Below, one piece after another: positions 43,030-52,935 of a stretch of DNA of 64,000 nt. Positions within the stretch are counted from its first letter, which is position 1. Each line of letters opens with the position of its first letter. This DNA is from Desmonostoc vinosum HA7617-LM4 (lineage in GTDB: Bacteria > Cyanobacteriota > Cyanobacteriia > Cyanobacteriales > Nostocaceae): NCBI GenBank assembly GCA_019359515.1, contig JAHHHC010000009.1, forward strand, positions 147,807 through 211,806, written 5' to 3'. Position numbers and translations under genes: made by a program. The notes under the pieces were generated by a model. It saw only the letters and a program-made list of their open reading frames with translations. It was not told the DNA's origin and searched no databases.

Positions 43030-43377
43030 ATGACAGGAAAAGGACAGGGATTTGGCTTTGGCTTAGGGAAAATGAAAGAATTGGCTGAAGCTTTCAAAAA
43101 AGCGCAGCAAGTTCAAGAAGGTGCAAAGCGACTCCAAGAAGAATTGGAGCAAATGGAGATTCAAGGAGAGTCTGGCGGTGGTCTAGTTAAGGTGATTGTC
43201 AGCGGCAACCAAGAACCCAAACGAGTAGAAATTTCTCCAAATGCTTTAGCAGAAGGTGCAGAAGTACTTTCCGATCTCATAACAGTAGCAATGAAAGACG
43301 CTTACAATAAGTCCACGACTACAATGCGCGAACGCATGGAAGAATTAACCAGTGGACTTGAGCTTCCGGGATTTTAG
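43030..43377 (+). CDS. YbaB/EbfC family nucleoid-associated protein
   Basis: 115 residues: [60 protein letters not shown]. This is the YbaB family, dimeric DNA-binding nucleoid-associated proteins. In Anabaena a member of this family has been linked to transcriptional control of other genes. The length is normal. STRR2-like TCATTGGTCATTGG units follow immediately after the stop codon. Confidence 0.92.
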   Translation: MTGKGQGFGFGLGKMKELAEAFKKAQQVQEGAKRLQEELEQMEIQGESGGGLVKVIVSGNQEPKRVEISPNALAEGAEVLSDLITVAMKDAYNKSTTTMRERMEELTSGLELPGF

Positions 43378-43383
43378 TCAATC

Positions 43384-43412
43384 GTCATTGGTCATTGGTC
43401 ATTAGTCCTTAG
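43384..43412. repeat. STRR2-like heptamer repeat (GTCATTG / TTGGTCA)
   Basis: Tandem GTCATTG units followed by ATTAGTCC, the TTGGTCA-type short tandem repeat of heterocystous cyanobacteria. The inverse (TGACTAATGACAAAGGAC) follows at about 43430. Similar units lie at 12680-12745, 30936-30960 and 37970-38005. Confidence 0.75.
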
Positions 43413-43458
43413 TTAATACTGTGGACTCATGACTAATGACAAAGGACAAAGAATACTT

Positions 43459-43935
43459 ATGCCCTACAAGCTACTATTTGTCTGTTTGGGAAACATCTGC
43501 CGATCGCCATCGGCAGAAAATATCATGAATTATTTAATTGAGCAGGCTGGGTGGAGCGATCGCATCATTTGTGACTCTGCTGGAACATCCAGTTATCACA
43601 TTGGTAGCTCACCAGATCGTCGTATGAGTGCGGCGGCGGCTACAAAGCTGGGAATTAAACTGCATGGTCAAGCTCGCCAATTCCACCAGCAAGACTTTCA
43701 AGACTTTGATTTAATTTTAGCGATGGATCGAGCCAATTATGAGGATATTCTCTCTGTTGCTCGCACAGAGATTTATGATCACAAAGTACGTTTGATGTGT
43801 GAGTTTTGCTCTCGGCACACTCTCAAAGAAGTTCCAGACCCTTATTACGGTGGCCCAGATGGATTTAATCAAGTAATTGATTTACTCGTCGATGCTTGTG
43901 AAGGTCTGCTCACATATGTGATTAACCAACAATAA
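43459..43935 (+). CDS. Low molecular weight protein tyrosine phosphatase
   Basis: 158 residues from the ATG at 43459; the frame upstream to 43429 is repeat sequence. The phosphatase P-loop CLGNICRSPSAEN lies at residues 9-21, with Cys9 as nucleophile and Arg15. The general acid Asp is in VPDPYYGG. The enzyme removes phosphate from tyrosine; in this window the Wzc-like kinase (56489) is a possible, distant partner, but no linkage is shown. It follows the ybaB-like gene on the same strand. Confidence 0.93.
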   Translation: MPYKLLFVCLGNICRSPSAENIMNYLIEQAGWSDRIICDSAGTSSYHIGSSPDRRMSAAAATKLGIKLHGQARQFHQQDFQDFDLILAMDRANYEDILSVARTEIYDHKVRLMCEFCSRHTLKEVPDPYYGGPDGFNQVIDLLVDACEGLLTYVINQQ

Positions 43936-44021
43936 ATAGCCTAAACTAGCAAGAATTTACATACAGCAATTTTTAGTTTATACAAACTAAAAGACGCTTT
44001 GTTTAAAGCATCTCTACAGTA

Positions 44022-44702
44022 TTAATCTACCAGACCATGCTTAATTGCAAAACGTACTAATTCCGCTCGATTGTTGGTTGAAGTTTTTCTCAATAAACTA
44101 CTAACGTATTTTTCCACTGTTCGAGGACTCAGGTGGAGCTGATGACCCATTTCGGCATTAGAAAGTCCATGAGTCAATAGTTCTAACACTTGCTGTTCCC
44201 GATGAGTTAGAGATGAAAACTGTTGGGATTTTTGAATTTGCGTGGATAAAGAATTAGGTATATCCACTGCTGTTGAAGTGGAAATGCCTAAATCTTCTTT
44301 ATGCGAAAAACGGTACTCAGATTGAATAATTTGCGATCGCTCCAGAAGATTACGAATTGCTGCTGCTAACTCTTCCAGTTCAAAAGGCTTAGGTAAGTAT
44401 AAATCGCATCCTGACTGATAGCCTAGAATTCTTTCTTGAGTCTTAGTCCGCGCTGTTAACAAGATCACAGGCAATAAACGAAACGCTGGTTGTTGACGCA
44501 CTCGACGCACCAGTTCATAGCCGTTCATCTGTGGCATGACAATATCCGTAACAATTAAATCAGGGTGGTACTCATCCACCAAAACCAGAGCTTCCTGACC
44601 GTCGTTAGCCGTAATCACACAGTAGCCAGACAGTTCAAGATAATCGCTAATAGACAAACGAGTGCCCAGATCGTCATCCACCACAAGGATCGTCAAGGGC
44701 AT
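44022..44702 (-). CDS. Response regulator, NarL/FixJ (LuxR) type
   Basis: 226 residues from the ATG at 44702; an in-frame start 24 codons upstream is less likely because the receiver domain begins directly with MPLTILVVDDDLGTRLSISD. The phosphoacceptor is Asp53 (VTDIVMPQMNG), with the conserved Lys in LPKPFE. A linker (about 125-155) leads to the LuxR helix-turn-helix: SLTHREQQVLELLTHGLSNA, then LHLSPRTVEKYVSSLLRKTS. The cognate kinase is not adjacent. Similar proteins include plastid Ycf29 and several cyanobacterial regulators; I cannot assign it further. Confidence 0.92.
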   Translation of the reverse strand: MPLTILVVDDDLGTRLSISDYLELSGYCVITANDGQEALVLVDEYHPDLIVTDIVMPQMNGYELVRRVRQQPAFRLLPVILLTARTKTQERILGYQSGCDLYLPKPFELEELAAAIRNLLERSQIIQSEYRFSHKEDLGISTSTAVDIPNSLSTQIQKSQQFSSLTHREQQVLELLTHGLSNAEMGHQLHLSPRTVEKYVSSLLRKTSTNNRAELVRFAIKHGLVD

Positions 44703-45327
44703 GGACAGTACACCCCTAGCATTTTTTTTACTAATAAATTTGCTTTTCTGAGCGCTATCAATGAACACAAGCAAGAATAGTGTTCTTATGTTTCATACTA
44801 TGACAGGATTACCAGCTAATGACTGCCTAAGAATCTCTCTTATAAAGAAAATCTTAAAATCCTTAGGAAGTTTAACGAAGTGTAACTTACCTTCGCCTCT
44901 CTGTGCCCACATACCATAAAGAGCTTTGTAATTCGTAACAAACCATCAATTAAATTTAGTAAACACTCGCATTTTTGTAAATAAATATTGATTTATATTA
45001 ATTAATAATCTATTGAAGTGAAATAAATCGCTCATTAATAAGTTTAAATACTAGATTTAAACAGTAACCAATTAACAGCCTTAAAATCGACAACTAACAA
45101 GCAGAAAAAGCTAAATTAGTAATATAGTAATCCTACCTGAGTTGTAAAAATTACGAACAGTATTGGTTCGGAGCAACTTTCTACAGGTAGCAACTTGCCA
45201 CAAACCAGGGTAATGGAGATTTTTGGTGTAGAGAACAAGCATTTTTAGGGGTTTAATGCATACCCTATAGATTCACAGGTGAATCTGAAGAATTTTTGAG
45301 ATACATCTAAAGCATACAAAATTATCA
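44703..45327. other. Intergenic region upstream of smpB
   Basis: About 620 bases, strongly AT-rich, between the divergent response regulator and smpB. A few short inverted repeats (GATTCACAGGTGAATC, 45271-45286) are seen. No gene, tRNA, tmRNA or defined regulatory site was recognised; promoters of both genes are expected here. Confidence 0.55.
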
Positions 45328-45795
45328 ATGACTGACAAGAGCGAAAGTTACAAAGTTATTAGCGACAATCGTCAAGCCCGTTATCTGTATGAAATCCTAG
45401 AGACATACGAAGCTGGAATTCAATTGACAGGGACAGAGGTTAAGTCGATTCGTGCAGGTAAAGTCAATCTCCAAGATGGCTATGCTTTAATTCGTGATGG
45501 CGAAGCATGGTTAATTAACGTGCATATTTCCCCTTATAACGCCAGTGGGCAATATTTTAATCATGAACCACGCCGTACACGCAAGCTACTTATGCATCGT
45601 CAGGAAATTCGCAAGCTAATTGGCAAGGTTGAACAGCAAGGTTTAACTTTGGTTCCTTTAAAGATGTATCTCAAACGAGGCTGGGTAAAGGTGAGTATTG
45701 CCCTTGGCAAAGGTAAAAAGCTGCACGATAAGCGAGAAGATTTGAAAAAACGACAAGATCAACGCGATATGCAACGAGCAATGAAAAGTTATTGA
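45328..45795 (+). CDS. smpB: SsrA-binding protein SmpB
   Basis: SmpB binds tmRNA and is required for trans-translation. The 155 residues have the OB-fold core: NRQARYLYEILETYEAGIQL, TGTEVKSIRAGKVNLQDGYA, and the C-terminal tail GKKLHDKREDLKKRQDQRDM that enters the ribosome. Length and motifs are normal. The tmRNA gene is not in this window. Confidence 0.96.
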   Translation: MTDKSESYKVISDNRQARYLYEILETYEAGIQLTGTEVKSIRAGKVNLQDGYALIRDGEAWLINVHISPYNASGQYFNHEPRRTRKLLMHRQEIRKLIGKVEQQGLTLVPLKMYLKRGWVKVSIALGKGKKLHDKREDLKKRQDQRDMQRAMKSY

Positions 45796-45949
45796 GTATC
45801 ACTAACACTAAATTGCAAGATCACCAAACAAAGTGTATGTCCATAGCGTGAGCCAAGAAAATACTCAGTCTATAGCCGGAGATTGATTTTGCTAACCTTG
45901 AGACTCGATACATTGGTGAATAACTAAGAACAGAGGAAGAACTTTCACC

Positions 45950-46231
45950 ATGAAACGCAATTTCACCAAAGCTATTAGCACTGGGGTTCTCACCTTGAGT
46001 ATGGCAATTTTGCCTTTGACTGTGTCCGCGCAGGCTCAAACAACCACCCAACCAAGAACAGACACAGTTCCAAGAACAACTACTTATAATGAGCGCAATG
46101 ATTTTGATTGGGGTTGGCTAGGATTGATTGGTTTATTGGGTTTAGCTGGTTTAGCAGGCAAAAGACGCGACAATGAACCAACACGTTATCGCGATCCTAA
46201 TGCTCCTGGCGCGACTAGTTACAGAGAGTAG
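45950..46231 (+). CDS. WGxxGxxG-CTERM domain-containing secreted protein
   Basis: 93 residues. A signal peptide (MKRNFTKAISTGVLTLSMAI, then LPLTVSAQAQ) is followed by a Thr/Arg-rich linker and the C-terminal sorting-like segment WGWLGLIGLLGLAGLAGKRR, which carries the WGxxGxxG motif, a hydrophobic helix and a basic cluster. A short hydrophilic tail (about 20 residues) extends beyond. Proteins with this ending are common in cyanobacteria and are thought to be membrane-sorted by a dedicated enzyme. A hairpin terminator follows. Confidence 0.85.
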   Translation: MKRNFTKAISTGVLTLSMAILPLTVSAQAQTTTQPRTDTVPRTTTYNERNDFDWGWLGLIGLLGLAGLAGKRRDNEPTRYRDPNAPGATSYRE

Positions 46232-46270
46232 AAATTCACAGTTGGCATTTGCAGTAGTCAAAAAAGAAGG

Positions 46271-46308
46271 GTGTAGAGGAATTCTATCCATAAATTTCCT
46301 CTACACCT
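46271..46308. terminator. Bidirectional hairpin terminator
   Basis: The 12-base stem GGTGTAGAGGAA / TTCCTCTACACC has a 14-base loop. On the minus strand it is followed by CTTCTTTTTTG, a usable T-run, and would end transcription of the ictB-like gene (46462-47865). On the plus strand it follows the WGxxGxxG gene. Confidence 0.65.
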
Positions 46309-46461
46309 ATTAATTTATCTAAGAAGGGAACAGGGAACAGTTTTTTCTACTTCTTACTATGTACTGTAAGTTTGCTAAAGTGTTCACTTTTCAAATTAAA
46401 AGTTGCCCGTTAAGAGTTTCCTCTTTAACAATCATTTAGTTATTTAGTAGCTGACAACGGA

Positions 46462-47865
46462 CTATGAATTTGAGTCGGCTTCTAATGTCTGTTGATTATT
46501 CAAAGGTCTCCAGTAACTCGCAATTAAAGCAACTATTAACCACCAAAGAGTATTGACTTCAGGACGATACCAGACTGTATCTACAGTGCCATGAGTTAGC
46601 ATCCCTAACAAAGTGGCGATCGCTCCTATTAACCAGAAACCCTCTATACTTCTTGAGTGTCGTAATCTGTTGATTTGCACTATAGCTGTGTTAACTGTGA
46701 CAATGATTAACCACAGAAAACAAGCCAAACCGATAAACCCAGTTTCTACAGCCACCTCTAGGAAAATCGAATAGGCACTCAAAGCTGTATAACGAGGGCG
46801 TTGGTAAAGGGGATAAACTTTGTTGAATGAGTTATGACCAGGGCCAATACCCAGAATGGGGCGATCGCGAATCATCTCAAATACAGCATCCCACACATTC
46901 CGGCGAAAATTATTACTGCTATCTTGACGGTCAGCAAAAATACTCAATACCCGCAGGCGTACTGGCTCGACAAAAATCACAGCTAGTAACAATACTCCAA
47001 TCAGACCACCTAACACAATCGGCAATGACCAAGTACGCCAAAAAGCAGGCATTTCTACAGTTTGCCAATAAATTAGTAATGTCACAGCAGCTAAAACTGC
47101 GACCACTAATCCAATCCAACCACCACGGCTATAAGTTAAAACTAGACAAGCAGTATTGACAATAAACATTGTCAATGCTAAAGCTTTCTTCGGCCAACTC
47201 TGCCAAGCCAAAATTGCTACTAGGCTAAAAGCCACCGCAGGTATGAGATATCCAGCCAATAAGTTGGGATTACCTAAGTAACTGTAAACCCTGACAGTTT
47301 TCGACAAAGAAGATTCAGGATCTACCCAAGTTGCCAATTGTGCAGCACCAAAAAAATATTGCCGCAATCCATATACACTGACTATTAGCGATACGTGCAA
47401 GTAGAGGATGATAATCCAAGATCGCAAGCGAGACGATCGCAATACCCTAGCGCACAAAGCAAACAGCATTAAATACAGCGTTAAAGTTGCCAAATCTGTG
47501 AGCGCTGCTTTTTTGACTGGTGACAACGCTGTTGCGACTGCGGCAATTGCCCAATAAAGCAATACAAGCAAATGTATAGGAGTGATTGACGCTGTTGGTG
47601 TTGCTTCATCAGATAAAGTCAACAACAACCAAAATCCTATACAAGCTATGAGTAACAAACCGATCAAAGTAGTTGAAACAAAAGGCGCAAGCGCATAAAC
47701 TAGACTAAGTAAGGCAGCTGCGATCGCGTCTCCCCACTGCATTAAGATACTAGTTTGCCGCCAGGAAGAAAACAGTCCTACCAGAAAACGATGTAGGTAA
47801 CTGGTAGCAAAATATTCTCTAAATGGTAAAGACGATAAGGTAAATCTTTGCCAGACTAAATTCAT
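46462..47865 (-). CDS. ictB: IctB-like membrane protein (O-antigen ligase/polymerase-related)
   Basis: 467 residues from the ATG at 47865; the TTG at 47883 is rejected. About 11-12 membrane helices. The long periplasmic loop contains VYSYLGNPNLLAGYLIPAVA, and later MIRDRPILGIGPGHNSFNKV, the Wzy_C/O-antigen ligase signature. The overall sequence (WQRFTLSSLPFREYFATSYL start; LATWVDPESSLSKTVRVYSY) matches the IctB family, first described as a putative bicarbonate transporter in cyanobacteria. The transport role is disputed because the fold is that of glycan polymerases or ligases. It stands alone on the minus strand upstream of a hairpin. Confidence 0.88.
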   Translation of the reverse strand: MNLVWQRFTLSSLPFREYFATSYLHRFLVGLFSSWRQTSILMQWGDAIAAALLSLVYALAPFVSTTLIGLLLIACIGFWLLLTLSDEATPTASITPIHLLVLLYWAIAAVATALSPVKKAALTDLATLTLYLMLFALCARVLRSSRLRSWIIILYLHVSLIVSVYGLRQYFFGAAQLATWVDPESSLSKTVRVYSYLGNPNLLAGYLIPAVAFSLVAILAWQSWPKKALALTMFIVNTACLVLTYSRGGWIGLVVAVLAAVTLLIYWQTVEMPAFWRTWSLPIVLGGLIGVLLLAVIFVEPVRLRVLSIFADRQDSSNNFRRNVWDAVFEMIRDRPILGIGPGHNSFNKVYPLYQRPRYTALSAYSIFLEVAVETGFIGLACFLWLIIVTVNTAIVQINRLRHSRSIEGFWLIGAIATLLGMLTHGTVDTVWYRPEVNTLWWLIVALIASYWRPLNNQQTLEADSNS

Positions 47866-48036
47866 AAAAAACGCTGTGTTCAATTAGCATGTTGGCACAT
47901 AACTTGGACTTAATCATAATGCGGCTAGCAACAAAAAGATAATAATTGTATATTGAAAATTGGTAATTGCGTATAATGCTATCTTTTATCAATAGCCTTT
48001 AACTCAATATTTTGAACACAGCGATGGGAGTTTTGA

Positions 48037-49578
48037 TCAAACTTCACTAATTGCCTGCGAAGGACTTGCCACTTTCAAGGGCAAAGCAAGTACATAACGG
48101 TATCCTGATTCTGGTGAACCTTGAATTGAAATTTGTCCGCCGTGCAACTCTGCTAACTGACAACTGAGCAAAAGACCTAAACTCTCACGAGATGCACTCC
48201 CTTGGCGCTTAGCTAAATCTATCTCTGAACTATCAGCAAAAACGCTGGAGAGAGAATCACTCAAATTTTTTGATTTGTCTACCGTTACCGCCAAAGTCTC
48301 TAGTTGCTGTTGGCTCCCTGTATGAATATTGTAAGTTGCTATCTCATCTGTCATCTCCATCAGCGATAAGGGATTAAGACGGAAGTAGGGATCAACTTCA
48401 GCAATACCGTCTCCCAACCAGGGATGCGAAACCCAGATAGTAATGTTCAGGACATCTTCTTTAGAAGAGACATGAATGCGAATAATGCTACCTGTGGCAG
48501 AAAGTTGAATGACGCTAAAAATTAGGTGATACAGAATTTGCCGCACTTTGTCTTTATCTAGAGGCCAAATGCGATTACGTCCCGGTTCTAAAGACAAGCG
48601 AATATCTTGCTCACGACGGTGAGATGCTTCTTCTAGCGTATTGATAGCTTGTTGACATAGCATTTCAATATCTATAGGGGCTAGATTTAAAACATTTGAG
48701 TTTTCGTCTATTGCTCCGAGTTCGGTAATTTCATTTACCAATGAAAGCAAGTAACGGCCACTATGTTGAATAATTTCTAAATATTCTCTTTGTTTTGTCG
48801 TCAAAGGCCCATAAATTTCACGCCCTAGAACACTAGCCATACCTAGTACCGATGTTAGGGGTGTACGCAACTCCTGAGTCAGCTGCTCTAAAAGTTCCAA
48901 CTTCAGCTGTTTAGTAGAAACAGAATCTGTTTCTGGTGAAGTTGGAGTGATTCTGAGATCATGAGTACGCTCATCGTTGAGCGACAATATAGGAGTGCTT
49001 GTTTCTATTTTTCCTTGCAGTAACCGATTGCGTTCAAATTCGCTCATACTCCAACGAGCGATAATTTGTAAAAATTCAAGATCTCTGGTTGTAAAATTGC
49101 GTGGCACCAGATCCATGACTGCCAATGCTCCTAAACAATGCCCAGAAGCATCAATCAGTGGCGCACCCAGGTAAGCGCGAATGCCATAATCTTGCACTAA
49201 CTTGCTACCAACAAGTACTGGATCTGTCAGCTTATGCGTATCATTTATTACAAATGTTTGGAAACTCTCTACAACTTGAGTACAGAAAGATTCTCGGCGT
49301 AAAAGTTGGCGGCTTTGTGCTAAATGATTCATTAGCCCTAGCCGAGATAAACCTACTGCTGACTTAAACCAGTGGCGTTCTTGATCTACAAATCCCAAAA
49401 TGGAAATTGGAGCTTCCAAGAAGTGAGCAGCGGTTTGAGTAGCTTCTTCAAAAACTGGAATCGTTTCCGGTTGCCGCAGACCTAATTCTGACAAAGCTTT
49501 GAGGCGTTGTTGTTCTCTTGTCTCTTGAGAAGCCCAACCATCCTTTAGGGCAAATAATTTGTTTTCAGGCTCTATCAT
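48037..49578 (-). CDS. GAF-domain sensor protein with histidine-kinase-like region lacking the phosphoacceptor His
   Basis: 513 residues from the ATG at 49578. Residues ~30-185 form a GAF domain (FVDQERHWFKSAVGLSRLGL; YLGAPLIDASGHCLGALAVM). The region ~225-300 is the DHp domain, but the H-box reads LTQELRTPLTSVLGM: the normally invariant histidine is Gln (codon CAG at 48876-48874, residue ~235). In the ATPase domain the N-box (KVRQILYHLIFSVIQLSATG) lacks its usual Asn and the DxGxG box is not recognisable, although a G2-like segment (GLLLSCQLAELHGGQISIQG) remains. It is therefore probably a signalling pseudokinase that acts through binding. No response regulator is adjacent. Confidence 0.85.
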   Translation of the reverse strand: MIEPENKLFALKDGWASQETREQQRLKALSELGLRQPETIPVFEEATQTAAHFLEAPISILGFVDQERHWFKSAVGLSRLGLMNHLAQSRQLLRRESFCTQVVESFQTFVINDTHKLTDPVLVGSKLVQDYGIRAYLGAPLIDASGHCLGALAVMDLVPRNFTTRDLEFLQIIARWSMSEFERNRLLQGKIETSTPILSLNDERTHDLRITPTSPETDSVSTKQLKLELLEQLTQELRTPLTSVLGMASVLGREIYGPLTTKQREYLEIIQHSGRYLLSLVNEITELGAIDENSNVLNLAPIDIEMLCQQAINTLEEASHRREQDIRLSLEPGRNRIWPLDKDKVRQILYHLIFSVIQLSATGSIIRIHVSSKEDVLNITIWVSHPWLGDGIAEVDPYFRLNPLSLMEMTDEIATYNIHTGSQQQLETLAVTVDKSKNLSDSLSSVFADSSEIDLAKRQGSASRESLGLLLSCQLAELHGGQISIQGSPESGYRYVLALPLKVASPSQAISEV

Positions 49579-50545
49579 TGCCACTGCTACCTTGATAATT
49601 GCTCAATACTGTAATTGATACAACCACTGTTTTTGGGTTATCAATTGCTATTGTTAAGCATTCCCCAATTTCATCTGTGATCAACAAGTTTAGGTAAAAG
49701 TTTTTTACCTCTCCCCTAAGTAATAATTTTACTATCACCAGTTTTAGCTACTGGTACTGAATGTTATACATAGCACTGGTGTAATCTTTATTATTTTAGA
49801 TTTTATCACCAGACAGCGTTAGTTTTAAATATAGCCAGGGTAGTATAAAGTTAAGAATACAACATAAAGAGATGTCATGATTATGTAAGATGAGAAGAAT
49901 TTTCTAAGTAGAATCAACATAAATTTGCTTAAAGTAATATTTAGAAAATTTTCAATAGCTATTTTTTAAATAACAGTTAACTTTAGTCGCTAATAAGAAT
50001 TATACTGATTTAATTCAGGACTATGACAAATATTTGGAGAGATATATTGTATTTTAACGCTACTAATATCGTCTAGTTGCTGTATTTTTCCACATAGTTA
50101 TAGATATTAGTTAGTTGATCTAGTTCCATCTCAAAAAATACTAGTTTTGGTATTTTTGATTAGTTTAAACTTATAGAGATTAGCTGTTATCAATACACTA
50201 ATTTTTCAATGAATATATTCAATAACGTTATCTTATAAGGTTGCTGGAAATTCAAATAAAATTTGAGAAAATACTACTAATTGACTATAGCGATCGCAGA
50301 TAGTTTGTGAACAAAACTATCTAGACAGGCATCTCTAGAAATAGTTTACAAAGCATACAAAAAAAGTGGTGTTTAGCTACTGTTGAAATAATTTGCTGTG
50401 ATCGATTCATGAAAATGCGAATAAAAAATATAAAAGTACGATATTTTTTTGATAAAAATGCCTGAGCAAAAGTTTACTCTAGGGCAAAGATAGATTAAAT
50501 TTTGTGAAATAGGATTTTAGGATTTAATTTTGAGGACAAGCAGTA
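49579..50545. other. Long AT-rich intergenic region upstream of the exopolysaccharide locus
   Basis: About 970 bases, very AT-rich, with no credible gene. It contains an inverted repeat AGATAGTTT-n7-AAACTATCT at 50298-50322 with a GCGATCGC site directly upstream, and several TATAAT-like sequences. It should contain the promoter of the downstream polysaccharide genes and possibly an untranslated leader or small RNA, but nothing more specific can be supported. Confidence 0.55.
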
Positions 50546-51733
50546 ATGAATAAAATGATTATTAAAGTTCCGTTTGTAGATTTAAAATTGCAACATCAAT
50601 ATATTCAAACACAACTGCAACAAGCAATCGAGGCAGTATTAGAAAAGGGAGATTTTATTTTAGGGCAAGCACTTTCGGATTTTGAAACAGCATTTGCCGC
50701 AGCATCTGGAACAAAATATGGTGTGGGTGTTGCATCAGGAACTGACGCGATCGCTTTGGGATTACAAGCGTGTAATATTGGTATTGGTGATGAAGTAATT
50801 TTACCTGCTAACACCTTTGTCGCTACGTTAATTGGTGTTTTACGTGCTGGTGCCAAGCCAATACTCGTAGATTGCGATCCCCAAACAGCTCTAATTGATC
50901 TAGAAGCAGCGGCAAAAGTAATTACACCTAACACCAAAGCAATTATTCCAGTGCATCTCTATGGTCAGATGGTATCATCCCGGCAGCTATTAGACTTTGC
51001 CGACACCTACAAACTACTAATTTTTGAAGATGCAGCACAAGCACACCTAGCCACAAGAGATGGGTATTGTGCTGGTTCAGTAGGGATAGCAGCGGCTTTT
51101 AGTTTTTATCCTAGTAAAAATTTAGGGGCATTTGGAGACGGGGGGATGCTATTGACACCAGATCCAGATGTTGCTCAGAAAATGGTACGTCTGCGGAATT
51201 ACGGTGCATCCCAAAAGTATTTCCATACTGAATCGGGTACTAACAGCCGCCTGGATACCTTGCAAGCAGCAGTTTTATACCAAAAATTACCGTATTTACC
51301 ACAGTGGAATAGCGATCGCCTAAAAATTGCCCAGCAATATGATCTGGAACTAGCACCCTTGGCAACTGCTGGTATTATCCCCATAGACAATCAAAGTGAT
51401 ACCGGACATGTATATCATCTTTATGTGATTAAAGTTGATGAAACTTGTGTTCTAGAACGTCAAGAATTACAAGAGCAATTGACAGCAGCCGGAATCCAAA
51501 CCGGGATTCATTACCCAATTCCTTGCCATCTCCAGCCAGCTTTCACTTACTTAGGCTATCAAGTAGGAGATTTTCCGCAAGCCGAAAAGCTGGCCAAGCA
51601 AATATTATCACTACCTATGTACCCTGGTTTGAGTAGTAGCCAAGTCAAAGAAGTTGTAGCAGCCATCGCTCGTGTAGTCTCAATGGATTCTCACTCACAG
51701 ATACCATCACCTGCTGCGATCATTCAAAGGTAA
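50546..51733 (+). CDS. DegT/DnrJ/EryC1/StrS aminotransferase
   Basis: 395 residues. A PLP-dependent aminotransferase that makes amino- or keto-deoxy sugars for polysaccharides. The PLP lysine is Lys191 in FSFYPSKNLGAFGDGG, with the upstream DAAQAHLA and the RxYG-like RLRNYGASQKY. The start VPFVDLKLQHQYIQTQLQQA is the hallmark N-terminus. A GAGG ribosome-binding site precedes the ATG. It is the first gene of the polysaccharide and exosortase locus and probably supplies a sugar precursor. Confidence 0.93.
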   Translation: MNKMIIKVPFVDLKLQHQYIQTQLQQAIEAVLEKGDFILGQALSDFETAFAAASGTKYGVGVASGTDAIALGLQACNIGIGDEVILPANTFVATLIGVLRAGAKPILVDCDPQTALIDLEAAAKVITPNTKAIIPVHLYGQMVSSRQLLDFADTYKLLIFEDAAQAHLATRDGYCAGSVGIAAAFSFYPSKNLGAFGDGGMLLTPDPDVAQKMVRLRNYGASQKYFHTESGTNSRLDTLQAAVLYQKLPYLPQWNSDRLKIAQQYDLELAPLATAGIIPIDNQSDTGHVYHLYVIKVDETCVLERQELQEQLTAAGIQTGIHYPIPCHLQPAFTYLGYQVGDFPQAEKLAKQILSLPMYPGLSSSQVKEVVAAIARVVSMDSHSQIPSPAAIIQR

Positions 51734-51976
51734 CAGAGAACCTATGTTTAAAAATGTGGTCTCATATCCTTTTTATTGAGGGCTAGATTCTTCTTCAATA
51801 CTCTTGCTTCGACTCCGCTCAGCAACCAACCCCAAAAGAGCTTAGTCAAAAAACATAGATGTAAAAAATAGAACTAGCATCACTAATAGTTTAAGTTCTC
51901 TCAAGAGGATTTAAACTATTATTTATTTTACTCAGCACTGTTTCGGTGAATTTTTGATTATAAACAGCTTAAAATC

Positions 51977-52861
51977 ATGGCTCTCCAGCAACAAGTCAAT
52001 AAAAGAAACGTACCAGAAATCACAAAAATAGCTATCACAGCGGTTTTGCTGCTGCTTTATGCACCGATCTTGCTACACTGGTTTGATGGTTGGCTAAACA
52101 AAAATATCAGTACAGAACACGAATATTTTAGTCATGGCATTATTGGTTTACCGTTTGCCGCTTTCCTGGGTTGGATGAACCGGAAAAAGTGGAAACGTTT
52201 GCCGAATATTACCCATCCTTTGGGTGCTGTTTGTTTGTTACTGGGGGGTGTATTTTATTTAAGTGGTGTTACAGAGTGGGTTAACCTTTCATTGACTGTG
52301 ATGCTTGCAGGATTATGCTTGTGGTTCAAGGGAATAGCAGGATTGCGATCGCAAGCATTTCCTCTAGTGCTAGTATTTTTGGCAACTCCAACAGCAGTAC
52401 CTTATCTCATTGCTCCCTATACCTTGCCCTTACAAAGTTTCATTGCTGGTACAGCTGGCTTTATTCTCAATCAGTTTGGTATGGAAGTCACAGTTGATGA
52501 AATAAACCTATACGTGGGGGGACGGATTGTGGAAGTAGCCCCATATTGTGCAGGATTGAAAATGTTGTTCACCACTCTCTATGTCTGCCTCATGCTACTT
52601 TATTGGACAGGAGCTTTATCTTCACGCCGCACATGTATTTGGTTTTTAGCAATTGCTGTCTTAATTAGTGTTAGCGCCAATATTGTTCGTAACACTTTAC
52701 TAACTTTCTTTCACGGTACAGGCCAAGAGGCTGCTTTTCAATGGCTGCATGAAGGTTGGGGTGGTGATCTTTACTCTGCTTGTATGCTGCTGTTGTTAGT
52801 ACCTTTGCTCAATTGGCTCAACAACTATTTTTCAACCTCTCAAGTCGATGAAAGGGTGTAG
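51977..52861 (+). CDS. Cyanoexosortase B
   Basis: 294 residues with about eight membrane helices; an exosortase, a membrane transpeptidase that sorts proteins carrying PEP-CTERM-like signals. The catalytic triad is visible: Cys191 in EVAPYCAGLKML, Arg238 in ANIVRNTLL and His258 in QWLHEGWGG. FSHGIIGLPFAAFLGW near the N-terminus is also typical. It is followed two genes later by its dedicated partner (53800). The locus also contains aminotransferase and polysaccharide export genes, as is usual for exosortase loci. No PEP-CTERM substrate was found nearby. Confidence 0.92.
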   Translation: MALQQQVNKRNVPEITKIAITAVLLLLYAPILLHWFDGWLNKNISTEHEYFSHGIIGLPFAAFLGWMNRKKWKRLPNITHPLGAVCLLLGGVFYLSGVTEWVNLSLTVMLAGLCLWFKGIAGLRSQAFPLVLVFLATPTAVPYLIAPYTLPLQSFIAGTAGFILNQFGMEVTVDEINLYVGGRIVEVAPYCAGLKMLFTTLYVCLMLLYWTGALSSRRTCIWFLAIAVLISVSANIVRNTLLTFFHGTGQEAAFQWLHEGWGGDLYSACMLLLLVPLLNWLNNYFSTSQVDERV

Positions 52862-52935
52862 GGGAAAACTAAGCCACCCACACTTTGACTTTGCTCAGTG
52901 ACCACTTTCAAAGTGGGTTTCAACCAATCTTAACT

